Shown: piece by piece, positions 29,272 to 36,797 of the stretch
How positions within the stretch are numbered: the first letter of the stretch is position 1
Layout of the letters: every line of letters starts with the position of its first letter
DNA from: Mesorhizobium sp. LHD-90
GTDB taxonomy: Bacteria > Pseudomonadota > Alphaproteobacteria > Rhizobiales > Rhizobiaceae
DNA: 64,000 nucleotides
NCBI RefSeq assembly: GCF_030929505.1
Contig: NZ_JAVFVV010000008.1
Span: 186,001 to 250,000, forward strand
Direction of reading: 5' to 3'
Position numbers and translations under genes: made by a program
The notes under the pieces: generated by a model
What the model saw: the letters and a program-made list of their open reading frames with translations, nothing else
What the model was told of the DNA's origin: nothing
The model's database searches: none

Positions 29272-29475
29272 TATCCAAGGGTGGTGGCGCGCGAAGCGCG
29301 GCCAGACCCGCTCCGCCTTTCTCGCCTCGGCGGCACGACGTGAACTCGTGGAATAGCGTCCCCGTTCGTTCGATCGTTGCCGGCAAAAAGAATTCTCGGA
29401 TCGACTGGAACCCTTTTGCCGCCGGTGCATTTCTTCATTGTCCGAGGCAGTTCAAAAGACCGCCAGGACAAAAAG

Positions 29476-29515
29476 ACGCCTCCAGCACTGTCACAGGTGC
29501 GGGAGGCGTTTTTTT
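29476..29515 (+). terminator. Strong intrinsic terminator
   Basis: ACGCCTCC (29476-29483) pairs with GGAGGCGT (29502-29509) around an 18-base loop, followed by six further Ts. The minus strand also reads out with TTTTTG after the same stem, so it may act in both directions. Confidence 0.85.
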
Positions 29516-29716
29516 AGTTCGCCACCCCGCCAAAAAGGCCGTTGAAGCGCTCAGGCGATCCCGCCGCCGACGGCAGGGGTTCGCCACTCGACATCGAGCA
29601 GGCATCGGGTCTTTTCCCGAAATCGGGCGGAACTCTCCCGCGCTCCACGCATTTTATGGACGTGCAAAGGCGATCCGGACGACGAGTCGAACGGAAAGCC
29701 CGCGTCACAAATCGCC

Positions 29717-29750
29717 TCGCCGGAGCCCTCACCGGCGGGGCGGTTTCATT
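29717..29750 (+). terminator. Second intrinsic terminator or attenuator
   Basis: CGCCTCGCCGG and CCGGCGGGGCG form an 11-base stem with one G-T wobble and an 8-base loop, followed by GTTTCATTTT. It precedes the methyltransferase gene by about 65 bases, so it could be the end of a small RNA or an attenuator for that gene. Confidence 0.6.
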
Positions 29751-29815
29751 TTGCGGCGCTTGATCGGATCCTTGTCACCGCCGATAGTGCGCCTCCCGCA
29801 ACTTCGTCTGAACCG

Positions 29816-30400
29816 ATGGCCGAAAAAATCCCGCCCCGCCTTGTCTGGGCCGCCGCCAGGCTGGACTTCGAAAAGGACGCCAGGCTGCTGGAGATAGGCT
29901 GCGGCAACGGCGTGCTTGCCGGCCTTCTCTGCACCCGCCTCGACGGCGGTCGCCTCACCGCCATCGACCGCTCGGAAAAAGCGGTTGCCTCGGCCACGAA
30001 ACGCAACGCCGATCACATCGCGGCCGGCCGTGCCGCCTTTTTCACCGCCGCTCTGGCCGACGCCGGGTCCGACGGTGCGGCGCCCGCCGATGCCGCACCG
30101 GGCGGCCCGGGCTTCGGCGCGCAATGCTTCGACAAAATCCTCGCCGTCAACGTCAACGTCTTCTGGATCGACCCGCGCCGCGAACTGGAGACCGTGAAGC
30201 GCCTGTTGAAGCCGGGCGCGACGCTCGAACTTTTCTACGAACCGCCCGGCGCCGAGCAGGCGGAAAAGATCGCCCGCTTGCTCCATGAAAAAATTTCCGC
30301 TGGCGGTTTCGAGATTTTGGCGCGCAGCGCCGAACCCCTCGGCGCGGCTGTGGGCGTCCACATCGCTGCCCGGCCCGTTCGCAGCCGCGTCACCGGCTGA
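29816..30400 (+). CDS. Class I SAM-dependent methyltransferase
   Basis: A 194-residue Rossmann-fold methyltransferase. SAM motif I LLEIGCGNGVLAG lies at 24-36, the acidic residue AIDRSEKAV follows after about 12 residues, and motif IV-like FDKILAVNVNVFW lies in the centre. The substrate is unknown. A low-complexity alanine/proline/glycine stretch near residues 82-100 is probably a loop. It ends 165 bases before fumC, on the same strand. It is preceded by a terminator-like hairpin that may control it. Confidence 0.85.
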   Translation: MAEKIPPRLVWAAARLDFEKDARLLEIGCGNGVLAGLLCTRLDGGRLTAIDRSEKAVASATKRNADHIAAGRAAFFTAALADAGSDGAAPADAAPGGPGFGAQCFDKILAVNVNVFWIDPRRELETVKRLLKPGATLELFYEPPGAEQAEKIARLLHEKISAGGFEILARSAEPLGAAVGVHIAARPVRSRVTG

Positions 30401-30564
30401 CAGCGGACGAGGCGTCGCCGCGGATCGAGGCCGGCCCAAAAACCGCCCGTCTTCTTTGAACCGATTTGGTTCCGGTCGCGCGCCATTCTTCGCTTGAAGC
30501 CCGTTGTGCGACGCGATACGCCAGCCCGCGACAACCGCCTGCCGGCATGAGGACGCGAGACGCG

Positions 30565-31956
30565 ATGAGCGAGCACAGAACCGAGACCGACACGTTTGGC
30601 CCGATCGAGGTGCCGGCCGACCGCTATTGGGGCGCGCAGGCTCAGCGCTCGCTCGGCAACTTCAGAATAGGCTGGGAAAAGCAGCCGCTGTCGGTCGTGC
30701 GCGCGCTCGGCATCGTCAAGCGCGCCGCGGCGGAAGTGAACATGGATCTCGGGCGGCTCGACCCGAAGATCGGCAGGGCGATCGTCGAGGCCGCCCAGGA
30801 AGTCGTCGACGGCAAGCTCGACGAGCATTTTCCGCTGGTCGTATGGCAGACCGGTTCGGGCACCCAGTCCAACATGAACGCCAACGAGGTGATCTCCAAC
30901 CGGGCGATCGAGATGCTCGGCGGGGTGATGGGTTCAAAGAAACCCGTGCATCCCAACGACCACGTCAACATGAGCCAGTCGTCGAACGACACCTATCCAA
31001 CGGCCATGCACATCGCCTGCGCCGAGCGGATCGTCCATGACCTCCTGCCCGCCCTCAAGCACCTGCACGCCGCGCTGGACGCCAAGGCAAAAGCCTTCGA
31101 CCACATCATCAAGATCGGCCGCACCCACACCCAGGACGCCACGCCGCTGACGCTCGGCCAGGAGTTTTCCGGTTATGCCGCGCAGGTCGCATCCTCGATC
31201 ACGCGCATCGAGCTGACGCTGCCCGGCCTGCAGGAGCTCGCCCAGGGCGGCACGGCGGTCGGCACCGGCCTCAACGCGCCGGTCGGCTTCGCCGAGAAGG
31301 TGGCGGAGCGCATCGCGGCCATCACCGGCATCGGTTTCGTCACGGCGCCCAACAAGTTCGAGGCGCTCGCCGCCCACGATTCCATGGTTTTCTCGCACGG
31401 CGCCATCAATTCGGCGGCGGCGGCGCTGTTCAAGATCGCCAACGACATCCGCCTGCTCGGCTCCGGCCCGCGCTCCGGCCTCGGCGAGCTTTCACTGCCG
31501 GAAAACGAGCCGGGCTCGTCGATCATGCCCGGAAAGGTCAATCCGACGCAGTGCGAGGCGCTCACCCAGGTGTGCATCCAGGTCATGGGCAACAATTCCA
31601 CCATCACCTTCGCCGGCAGCCAGGGGCATTTCGAGCTCAACGTCTACAACCCGCTGATGGCCTATAATTTCCTCCAGTCGGTGCAGTTGTTGAGCGACGC
31701 CGCCATCTCCTTCACCGACAATTGCGTCACCGGCATCGAGGCGCGTGAGGACAATATCAAGGCCGCGCTCGAGCGCTCGCTGATGCTTGTCACCGCGCTG
31801 GCGCCGAAGATCGGCTACGACAATGCCGCCAAGATCGCCAAGACGGCGCACAAAAACGGCACCACGCTGCGCGAGGAGGCCGTCGGCGGCGGCTACGTCA
31901 CCGACGCCGAGTTCGACCAACTGGTACGCCCGGAGGACATGACCCATCCGGGATAA
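30565..31956 (+). CDS. fumC: Class II fumarate hydratase
   Basis: Iron-independent fumarase of the TCA cycle, reversibly hydrating fumarate to L-malate. It has 463 residues, full length. The superfamily signature [13 protein letters not shown] starts near residue 316, and the substrate region [14 protein letters not shown] and the catalytic [16 protein letters not shown] are present. The ATG at 30565 begins [17 protein letters not shown]; an in-frame ATG six codons upstream exists. The gene seems to be transcribed alone or with the methyltransferase before it. Confidence 0.97.
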   Translation: MSEHRTETDTFGPIEVPADRYWGAQAQRSLGNFRIGWEKQPLSVVRALGIVKRAAAEVNMDLGRLDPKIGRAIVEAAQEVVDGKLDEHFPLVVWQTGSGTQSNMNANEVISNRAIEMLGGVMGSKKPVHPNDHVNMSQSSNDTYPTAMHIACAERIVHDLLPALKHLHAALDAKAKAFDHIIKIGRTHTQDATPLTLGQEFSGYAAQVASSITRIELTLPGLQELAQGGTAVGTGLNAPVGFAEKVAERIAAITGIGFVTAPNKFEALAAHDSMVFSHGAINSAAAALFKIANDIRLLGSGPRSGLGELSLPENEPGSSIMPGKVNPTQCEALTQVCIQVMGNNSTITFAGSQGHFELNVYNPLMAYNFLQSVQLLSDAAISFTDNCVTGIEAREDNIKAALERSLMLVTALAPKIGYDNAAKIAKTAHKNGTTLREEAVGGGYVTDAEFDQLVRPEDMTHPG

Positions 31957-32027
31957 GAAAATCGTTCCGAAAGTGAACGATGTGTCGACATTTTCGCGCC
32001 TTTGGTGAACGATCGAACTGGGTTATG

Positions 32028-32055
32028 TCTCCGGTGACCTGAAACCTTCCGGAGA
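32028..32055 (+). promoter_or_regulatory. Inverted repeat covering the DoxX ribosome binding site
   Basis: TCTCCGG (32028-32034), 14 bases, then CCGGAGA (32049-32055). The second arm contains the GGAGA that is the best ribosome binding site for the ATG at 32063. In RNA the 7-base stem would hide that site. This could give translational control (for example by temperature), though it may be chance. Confidence 0.4.
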
Positions 32056-32062
32056 CCTTCCC

Positions 32063-32482
32063 ATGTCCAACGTTTCCACCGCCACTGCCTCCAGCAATGC
32101 CGCCGGCGCGGCCGTCGTGCTTGTCGGCCGCGTGCTTCTGTCGATTCTGTTCATCTTCGCCGGCTTCGGCAAGCTCACCGACATTTCCGGCACCGCCGGC
32201 TGGTTCGGCAGCATCGGCCTGCCGCTGCCGGTCATCGCGGCGGTCGTGATCGGCCTGCTCGAGTTTTTCGGCGGGCTTGCCATCCTCGTCGGCTTCAAGA
32301 CCCGCATCGCAGCGATCGCCATCGCCGTCTTCACCGTCGCAGCCACGCTGATCGCGCACACCAACTTCGCCGACCAGGTCCAGCTTCTGTTCTTCCTCAA
32401 GAACGTCTCGATCACCGGCGGCCTGCTGGTGCTCGCCGCCTTCGGTCCCGGCGCGCTGTCGATCGACGCCCGCCGCGGCTGA
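32063..32482 (+). CDS. DoxX family membrane protein
   Basis: A 139-residue four-helix membrane protein (segments at about 17-37, 54-75, 80-98 and 111-130). It has the DoxX features GRVLLSILFIFAGFGKL near the N-terminus and GLLEFFGGLAILVGFKTR in the middle. Members associate with oxidoreductases or with thiol stress in other bacteria; nothing specific is shown here. GGAGA lies 7 bases before the ATG, within an inverted repeat. The segment TGAACGAT occurs twice in the 100 bases upstream. A clean terminator follows the gene. Confidence 0.9.
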   Translation: MSNVSTATASSNAAGAAVVLVGRVLLSILFIFAGFGKLTDISGTAGWFGSIGLPLPVIAAVVIGLLEFFGGLAILVGFKTRIAAIAIAVFTVAATLIAHTNFADQVQLLFFLKNVSITGGLLVLAAFGPGALSIDARRG

Positions 32483-32499
32483 TTTCGCCGTCTCATCGG

Positions 32500-32530
32500 A
32501 AAAAGGCCCGGGCTCGTCCGGGCCTTTTTC
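32500..32530 (+). terminator. Intrinsic terminator after DoxX
   Basis: AAAAAGGCCCGG, loop GCTCGT, CCGGGCCTTTTT: a 12-base symmetrical stem including the A and T runs. The symmetry makes it bidirectional, serving both the DoxX gene (+) and the convergent glutathione transferase gene (-). Confidence 0.9.
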
Positions 32531-32606
32531 ATGCGCCGCAATGGGTCGGCCGGTCAGGCGCGTCTTCGGCCGGACGCTCCGTCCACGCAGGCGTGAAAGG
32601 CGGGCC

Positions 32607-33203
32607 TCAGGCCGGCAGGCAGTCCTTCAGCGCCGGGAATTTCTCGTCGAAGCGGGCGGCCCAGCGCTTCAGCTTCACCCGGCCGCGCTCCCATTGCCCG
32701 GCGAAGCGCAGGTCGAGATAGCCGAGGGTGGCGCGCAACGCGATGTGGCCGCCATTCGGCTTCTTGCCAAACTTCGGCGGGCTGGCGTTGAGCAGGTCGA
32801 GCGAGCGGACGACCTTCGACCATTGCAGGTCGAGCCAGGGCTGGTGGATCTTTTCCTCCGGGCGCATGCGCCGCTCGTAGACATGCGCCAGCAGACAGTC
32901 GCAGATGCCGTCGGCCCAGGCCTCCAGCCGCTCGGCTTCAAGGCGTCTCGCCGGATTTTTCGGGAACAGCGCATTGCCGGACAGGCGGTTCAAGTGCTGG
33001 ACGATGGCGCGGCTGTCGAACAACGAACTGCCGTCGTCCAGCACCATGCACGGGATCTTTCCGAGCGGATTGACGGAGGTCAGTTCCTCCGGCTGGGGGC
33101 CGGTTTCCACCTTGTGCATTTCGATGGGCACGCCGGCATAGGCGGCCGCCATCCGGACTTTCGCGCTGTAGGGCGAAGCTGGCGCGTAGAGCACTTTGGG
33201 CAT
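32607..33203 (-). CDS. Glutathione S-transferase family protein
   Basis: A 198-residue protein with the two GST domains. The N-terminal thioredoxin-like part begins MPKVLYAPASPYSAKVRMAA with a serine (SPYSAKV) at the usual catalytic place, followed by NPLGKIPCMVLDDGSSLFDS, where the conserved cis-proline and the glutathione-binding DGSSLFDSRAI are visible. The helical C-terminal domain follows. The ATG at 33203 is chosen over upstream in-frame ATGs because those lie in or beyond a palindromic repeat. The substrate is unknown. Confidence 0.9.
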   Translation of the reverse strand: MPKVLYAPASPYSAKVRMAAAYAGVPIEMHKVETGPQPEELTSVNPLGKIPCMVLDDGSSLFDSRAIVQHLNRLSGNALFPKNPARRLEAERLEAWADGICDCLLAHVYERRMRPEEKIHQPWLDLQWSKVVRSLDLLNASPPKFGKKPNGGHIALRATLGYLDLRFAGQWERGRVKLKRWAARFDEKFPALKDCLPA

Positions 33204-33280
33204 GCAGATTCTCCGGCAAGGGATGCCGGCGAAGCTATGGCCGAATATCGGCTGAGGCAATCGGATTTCGCGACCTTTGC

Positions 33281-33424
33281 CCCTCCCCCTTGCGGGGAGG
33301 GTGGCCGCGTAGCGGCCGGGTGGGATCGGTGCGGCCAAACGCCAACGTTGCTTTGCGTCGCAACACTGCCGCAACAACCCCTCCCGCCTCGCTTCGCTCG
33401 GCACCCTCCCCGCAAGGGGGAGGG
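33281..33424. repeat. Palindromic repeat element, family A, intergenic copy
   Basis: A 144-base imperfect inverted repeat. Its left arm starts CCCTCCCCCTTGCGGGGAGG (33281-33300), then a GGCCGCGTAGCGGCC hairpin and GGGTGGG. The right arm is the reverse complement in plan and ends with CCCTCCCCGCAAGGGGGAGG (33404-33423). The architecture (palindrome, small hairpin, G-rich block, central spacer, then the mirrored set) matches the copy inside ileS. It lies 14 bases after the HxlR gene stop on the minus strand and could act as a transcript end or stabiliser. Confidence 0.85.
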
Positions 33425-33437
33425 AAAGTGGCGTGCC

Positions 33438-34130
33438 TCACGCCACCGCGCGCTGCTCGTGGACGAAGGGGCTGAAACCCATCCATTTCTGCATGGCGCT
33501 GGCGACCGGCCGCTCTCCGGCGAGTTCCAGCCGTCCGGCTGCGATCTCCGACGGGATCGCTGCGATGCCCATCCAGATCGCGGTCATTGTGTACAGCGAA
33601 CTGCGCACCAGCAGGTTCAGTTCATACCCAGGGTCGAAATTGCACAAATCCACCGTGCCCGCATCGATGACCAGCCACCAATTCTTCTGCGCCTCCGGCA
33701 ATTCGGGGTACTGAAACTGAATCGTGCAGCGGCCGGGCGGCAACGGCTGCGGATTGAGTTTTCGCCTTATGTCCCACATCAGCAATGACGGGTCGAGATT
33801 CTTCAGGGTCAGCCGGGATTCGACCCAGCGGTGACCCCACAGGCCCATCGACAACACGACGGGCTTCAACTCCTCGCCGGCCGAGGAAAGCCGGTACTCC
33901 GTGCCGCCCCGCTCGCCCGGCACGGCGTCGATGATGCCGCATTTTTCCAGATCTTTCAGGCGCTTGGACAGGAGCGCCGGCGACATGCGCGGCACGCCGC
34001 GGCGCAGGTCGTTGAAACGTTTGGAGCCGTAAAGCAACTCGCGCACCACCAGCATGGTCCAGCGCGTGCACAAAACTTCGGCGGCCATCGAAACTGGACA
34101 GAACTGCCCGTATCCACCACGGTCTTCCAT
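33438..34130 (-). CDS. HxlR-type winged-helix regulator with C-terminal SCP2-like domain
   Basis: Transcriptional regulator of 230 residues. The N-terminal winged helix (about 10-95) has the HxlR pattern, with the conserved cysteine at residue 11 (GQFCPVSMAAEVLCTRWTML) and MSPALLSKRLKDLEKCGII as the recognition region. Residues about 115-215 look like the SCP2-type ligand-binding fold seen in some HxlR regulators. GGAGGATGC precedes the ATG at 34130. It is divergent from the acyl-CoA dehydrogenase-like gene and probably regulates it and itself. A perfect short palindrome lies in the shared region. Longer in-frame ATGs upstream are excluded because they would lie inside that neighbour. Confidence 0.9.
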   Translation of the reverse strand: MEDRGGYGQFCPVSMAAEVLCTRWTMLVVRELLYGSKRFNDLRRGVPRMSPALLSKRLKDLEKCGIIDAVPGERGGTEYRLSSAGEELKPVVLSMGLWGHRWVESRLTLKNLDPSLLMWDIRRKLNPQPLPPGRCTIQFQYPELPEAQKNWWLVIDAGTVDLCNFDPGYELNLLVRSSLYTMTAIWMGIAAIPSEIAAGRLELAGERPVASAMQKWMGFSPFVHEQRAVA

Positions 34131-34236
34131 GCATCCTCCGGGAAAATTCTTTCGTATGAGAATACACTGCTGCTGTTGAACTTGCCAAGCGTCGGCCGGC
34201 CTGCGGTTCAGGATCGTTCCAGGACCATTGCGAGCG

Positions 34237-34251
34237 GTACAGTTCCTGTAC
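34237..34251. promoter_or_regulatory. Candidate operator between HxlR gene and acyl-CoA dehydrogenase gene
   Basis: GTACAG TTC CTGTAC: a perfect 6-3-6 inverted repeat in the 183-base divergent intergenic region, 62 bases before the dehydrogenase ATG. Its position and symmetry suit a dimeric winged-helix regulator, and the HxlR-type protein encoded next door is the obvious candidate. Confidence 0.5.
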
Positions 34252-34313
34252 TTGTTTCGGGTCGCGGCCTGGAAGAATGTGGAACTCTGCAACATTCGGT
34301 AGGAGATACAACA

Positions 34314-35474
34314 ATGACCGCACCCCTCAGAGCAGAACCCGCCGGCGCGCTGCGCCGCACCGACGTCATGGCAATCGCGCGACAACTCGGACCGCAGTTC
34401 GCCGAGCTCGCCGACGATGCCGACGCCAACGACCGCTTCGTCGCCGCGAACTTCGCTACGCTGAAGGAGGCCGGTCTGGTGGAGGCCGGCGTGCCGGCGG
34501 AACTGGGTGGAGGTGGCGCCGAAGTGGCCGAGCTTGCCGCGATGCTGCGCGAACTCGCCCGCCATTGCGCCTCGACCGCGCTGGCCTTCGCCATGCACAC
34601 GCACCAGGTCGCCATTCCCGCCTGGCGCTGGAAGCACCAGAACGCGGTGGCGGTGGAGCCGCTGCTGAAGCGCGTCGCCGGCGAGCGCATCCTGCTGCTC
34701 TCCAGCGGCGGGTCCGACTGGATCGCCGGCTCCGGCGAGGCGGTGAAGGTCGACGGCGGTTACCGCGTGTCGGGCCGCAAGGTGTTCACCTCGGGCGCTG
34801 CCACCGGCAATGTGCTGATGACCGGCGCAGTGCTGCGCGGCGAGGACGGATCGGCCTCGGTGATCCATTTCGGCCTGCCGATGTCGTCGCCGGCGGTGAA
34901 GATCGAGGAGACGTGGCGGGCGATGGGCATGCGCGGCACCGGCTCCAACGACGTGGTGATCGAGGATCATTTCGTGCCCGACGCCGGCGTCGCGGTAACG
35001 CGCAAGAGCGGCGAATGGCACCCGCTGTTCCAGATTATCGCGACCATCGCTTTTCCGCTGATCTACGCCGTCTATCTGGGCGTGGCCGAGAACGCCCGCG
35101 AGATCGCCGTGGAAATGGCCAAGAAGAAGCGGCCGGGCCCGCATGCATTGCGGCTGGCCGGCGAGATGGATACCGCACTTCGGGCCGCGCAACTGGCGCA
35201 CCGCTGGATGCTGGAGATCGTCGCGCGCAACGCGCCCTCGGCCGATTCGGTCAACGAGGTGATGATCGGCCGCACTCTTGTCGCCACGCACGCGATCCGT
35301 GCGGTCGAGCTGGCGATGGAGCTCGCCGGCGGCGCCAGCTTCTACCGCGCCAACGGGCTGGAGCGCTGTTTCCGCGACGTGCAGGGCGCGCGCTTCCACC
35401 CGCTGCAGGCTGGCCCGCAGGCCGAATATGCCGGAGCGATGGCGCTGGGCATGCCGACCGCAACGATCTTCTGA
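34314..35474 (+). CDS. Acyl-CoA dehydrogenase family protein
   Basis: FAD- or FMN-dependent acyl-CoA dehydrogenase-fold protein of 386 residues. The N-terminal helical domain (AIARQLGPQFAELADDADAN), the middle beta domain (VDGGYRVSGRKVFTSGAATG and MGMRGTGSNDVVIED) and the C-terminal helical domain (RDVQGARFHPLQAG) are all present. The last segment resembles the DszC/SfnB-type flavin monooxygenases, so the enzyme may not be a true acyl-CoA dehydrogenase. AGGAGATA lies 6 bases before the ATG at 34314. The adjacent divergent HxlR gene suggests inducible expression. A strong terminator follows. Confidence 0.9.
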   Translation: MTAPLRAEPAGALRRTDVMAIARQLGPQFAELADDADANDRFVAANFATLKEAGLVEAGVPAELGGGGAEVAELAAMLRELARHCASTALAFAMHTHQVAIPAWRWKHQNAVAVEPLLKRVAGERILLLSSGGSDWIAGSGEAVKVDGGYRVSGRKVFTSGAATGNVLMTGAVLRGEDGSASVIHFGLPMSSPAVKIEETWRAMGMRGTGSNDVVIEDHFVPDAGVAVTRKSGEWHPLFQIIATIAFPLIYAVYLGVAENAREIAVEMAKKKRPGPHALRLAGEMDTALRAAQLAHRWMLEIVARNAPSADSVNEVMIGRTLVATHAIRAVELAMELAGGASFYRANGLERCFRDVQGARFHPLQAGPQAEYAGAMALGMPTATIF

Positions 35475-35524
35475 TCGCACGGACACGGTCAAGATTGTCC
35501 GCTCGTGGTCAGGCGGACGATGAA

Positions 35525-35566
35525 GCGATGCCGCGCGATACAGGCACGCGCGGCATCGCTTTTTTT
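35525..35566 (+). terminator. Intrinsic terminator after acyl-CoA dehydrogenase gene
   Basis: AGCGATGCCGCGCG (35525-35538) and CGCGCGGCATCGCT (35547-35560) form a perfect 14-base stem with an 8-base loop, followed by a run of Ts. It cleanly ends the transcript of the dehydrogenase gene. Confidence 0.92.
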
Positions 35567-35835
35567 AAGGACGGGCACTTTTCTGTCGAGCATTCCCAAG
35601 GACCTACTCCCCGTGTACGGGGAGAGATATCCGGCAGGACAGTGAGGGGCGGCACAGACGTCGAAAGCAGGTTGGCCCTGGTTTCTGCTGGGATTGCAAG
35701 AGGATAGCTCGCCCCGGCGATCCTTCAGTGCCGGCCCTTGCCAGCAACTGTCAGGGTTATTTTCCAGAAAGTTATCCCCCTCTTTCCCGACGGAGCGATA
35801 ATCCTGGTCGCCCGTGCTGGAAGGAGGCGGTGGCG
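35567..35835. other. Intergenic region with a repeat-like fragment
   Basis: No gene is seen in these 269 bases. They hold the palindrome CTCCCCGTGTACGGGGAG described separately and the region in front of the 280-aa protein gene, including its strong AAGGAGG ribosome binding site. No clear promoter boxes could be fixed. Confidence 0.4.
35607..35660. repeat. Possible copy of a second palindromic repeat family
   Basis: CTCCCCGTGTACGGGGAG (35607-35624) is a perfect 18-base palindrome. It is followed by a tail that runs through CCGGCAGGACAGTGAGGGG. I recall similar palindrome-plus-tail sequences as dispersed repeats in Mesorhizobium genomes. No second copy occurs in this window, so repeat status rests on recall. 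Confidence 0.45.
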
Positions 35836-36678
35836 ATGGAGGTAAGTCCGGCGATCGACAAGAACTGGGAGGCGCTGAAGCGCCTGCTGGCGATGCTTGT
35901 CGGCATGGCCGAGCTGGGCGGTGGCGGGGCCACCCTGCCGCGCCATCTCCACCGCGCCATCCTCAAACTGCTCCGTCCGGCCGAATCCGCGGCGCGGCGG
36001 CTGATCATCGCGGCCGCGCGCGGTCTCGTCGTGACCCTGCCGCCGTTTCGCCCGCGAAAACCGAAGCCCAAATCCGTCGAGCCGGTCCTGCGCAGCCTCG
36101 GCATCGCCGTCACCATGTCGAATGCCGATTTTGCGCGCGCCGAAGCGGCCAGGAAAGCCGCCGCGCTGCGCGCCACACGACCGCGCGTAACAAACCTGTC
36201 GCTGCTCGATCCGCTGAAGAACCCGTTCCGCATCCGCCGCCGCTATGTGCCCGCGCACGCCGTGCCGCGCATCAGGTCGCTCGATGACAGCGCATCCTGC
36301 CGCCCCTTGCCTGCGCCGCCGTCGCCCGATGATCCGGTCAATGCATCGCGTCTTGGCCAGCGGCTTGAGGCGCTGGGCCGCGCACTCGACGACCTGCCGG
36401 GCCAGGCCAAACGCTTTGCCCGCTGGAAGGCGCGCCGCGACGCAGCGCGTGCGCGGGACAGGCAAGCCCGCGCAGCGGCCGCGCAAAGCAATCAAGGTGG
36501 CAGCACAGTCCGCTTCCGACGCGTCTCGCCGCTGCGGCGCGGGCGTCCACCCGGCGGACGGCTGTCGCGCTACGACCCGCACGCGACCCATCCGCGCAAC
36601 ATCCGCGAGATAGACGAAATTTTGGCGCACGCCCACGCGCTGGCCGTCTACGCGCTGGAAACTCCCGACACGTCATGA
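35836..36678 (+). CDS. Uncharacterised arginine-rich protein
   Basis: A 280-residue protein beginning MEVSPAIDKNWEALKRLLAM. It is rich in arginine and alanine, with an N-terminal helical part (to about residue 65), a basic proline-rich linker (PPFRPRKPKPKS) and a basic C-terminal half containing ARWKARRDAARARDRQA, a probable helix. No enzyme motif or membrane segment was seen. I do not recognise a named family, though I think such proteins occur in related rhizobia. AAGGAGGCGG before the ATG at 35836 supports the start. It ends convergently with the RNase T2 gene, with a perfect hairpin in between. Confidence 0.75.
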   Translation: MEVSPAIDKNWEALKRLLAMLVGMAELGGGGATLPRHLHRAILKLLRPAESAARRLIIAAARGLVVTLPPFRPRKPKPKSVEPVLRSLGIAVTMSNADFARAEAARKAAALRATRPRVTNLSLLDPLKNPFRIRRRYVPAHAVPRIRSLDDSASCRPLPAPPSPDDPVNASRLGQRLEALGRALDDLPGQAKRFARWKARRDAARARDRQARAAAAQSNQGGSTVRFRRVSPLRRGRPPGGRLSRYDPHATHPRNIREIDEILAHAHALAVYALETPDTS

Positions 36679-36774
36679 AGTGCGGCCGGCCCGACGCCGC
36701 AAAGCAAAGAACCAACGGCCAGCGCGGACTTTTCCGCTCCGTGGCGACGATCCGTGCTGTGCGGAAACATCGCT

Positions 36775-36797
36775 GCGAATTTGTTGGACAAATTCGC
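36775..36797. terminator. Perfect hairpin between convergent genes
   Basis: GCGAATTTGT, TGG, ACAAATTCGC: 10-base perfect arms with a 3-base loop, ending one base before the RNase T2 stop codon. No T-run follows on either strand, but the A/T-rich stem and the position between two converging genes suggest a transcript end. Confidence 0.5.

Larger units (their letters stand above)
29272..29815. other. Noncoding region with two plus-strand terminators
   Basis: A 544-base gap with no open frame that looks like protein on either strand. It contains strong hairpin-T-run signals at about 29476-29515 and 29717-29750. The first may end the 562-aa gene, although it is 200 bases after that stop. The segment between the two (about 29516-29750) could be a separate small transcript or the regulated leader of the methyltransferase gene at 29816. 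I see no match to an RNA family that I can recall. Confidence 0.5.

Noticed and set aside
33204..33404. N-terminal extension of the glutathione transferase through the repeat element
   Set aside because: The extension is translated palindromic repeat. The ATG at 33203 gives a normal GST start. Unlike ileS, there is no conserved protein on the far side.
34131..35492. Long N-terminal extension of the HxlR regulator
   Set aside because: It would run antisense through the acyl-CoA dehydrogenase gene. The ATG at 34130 with GGAGGATGC begins exactly at the family start.
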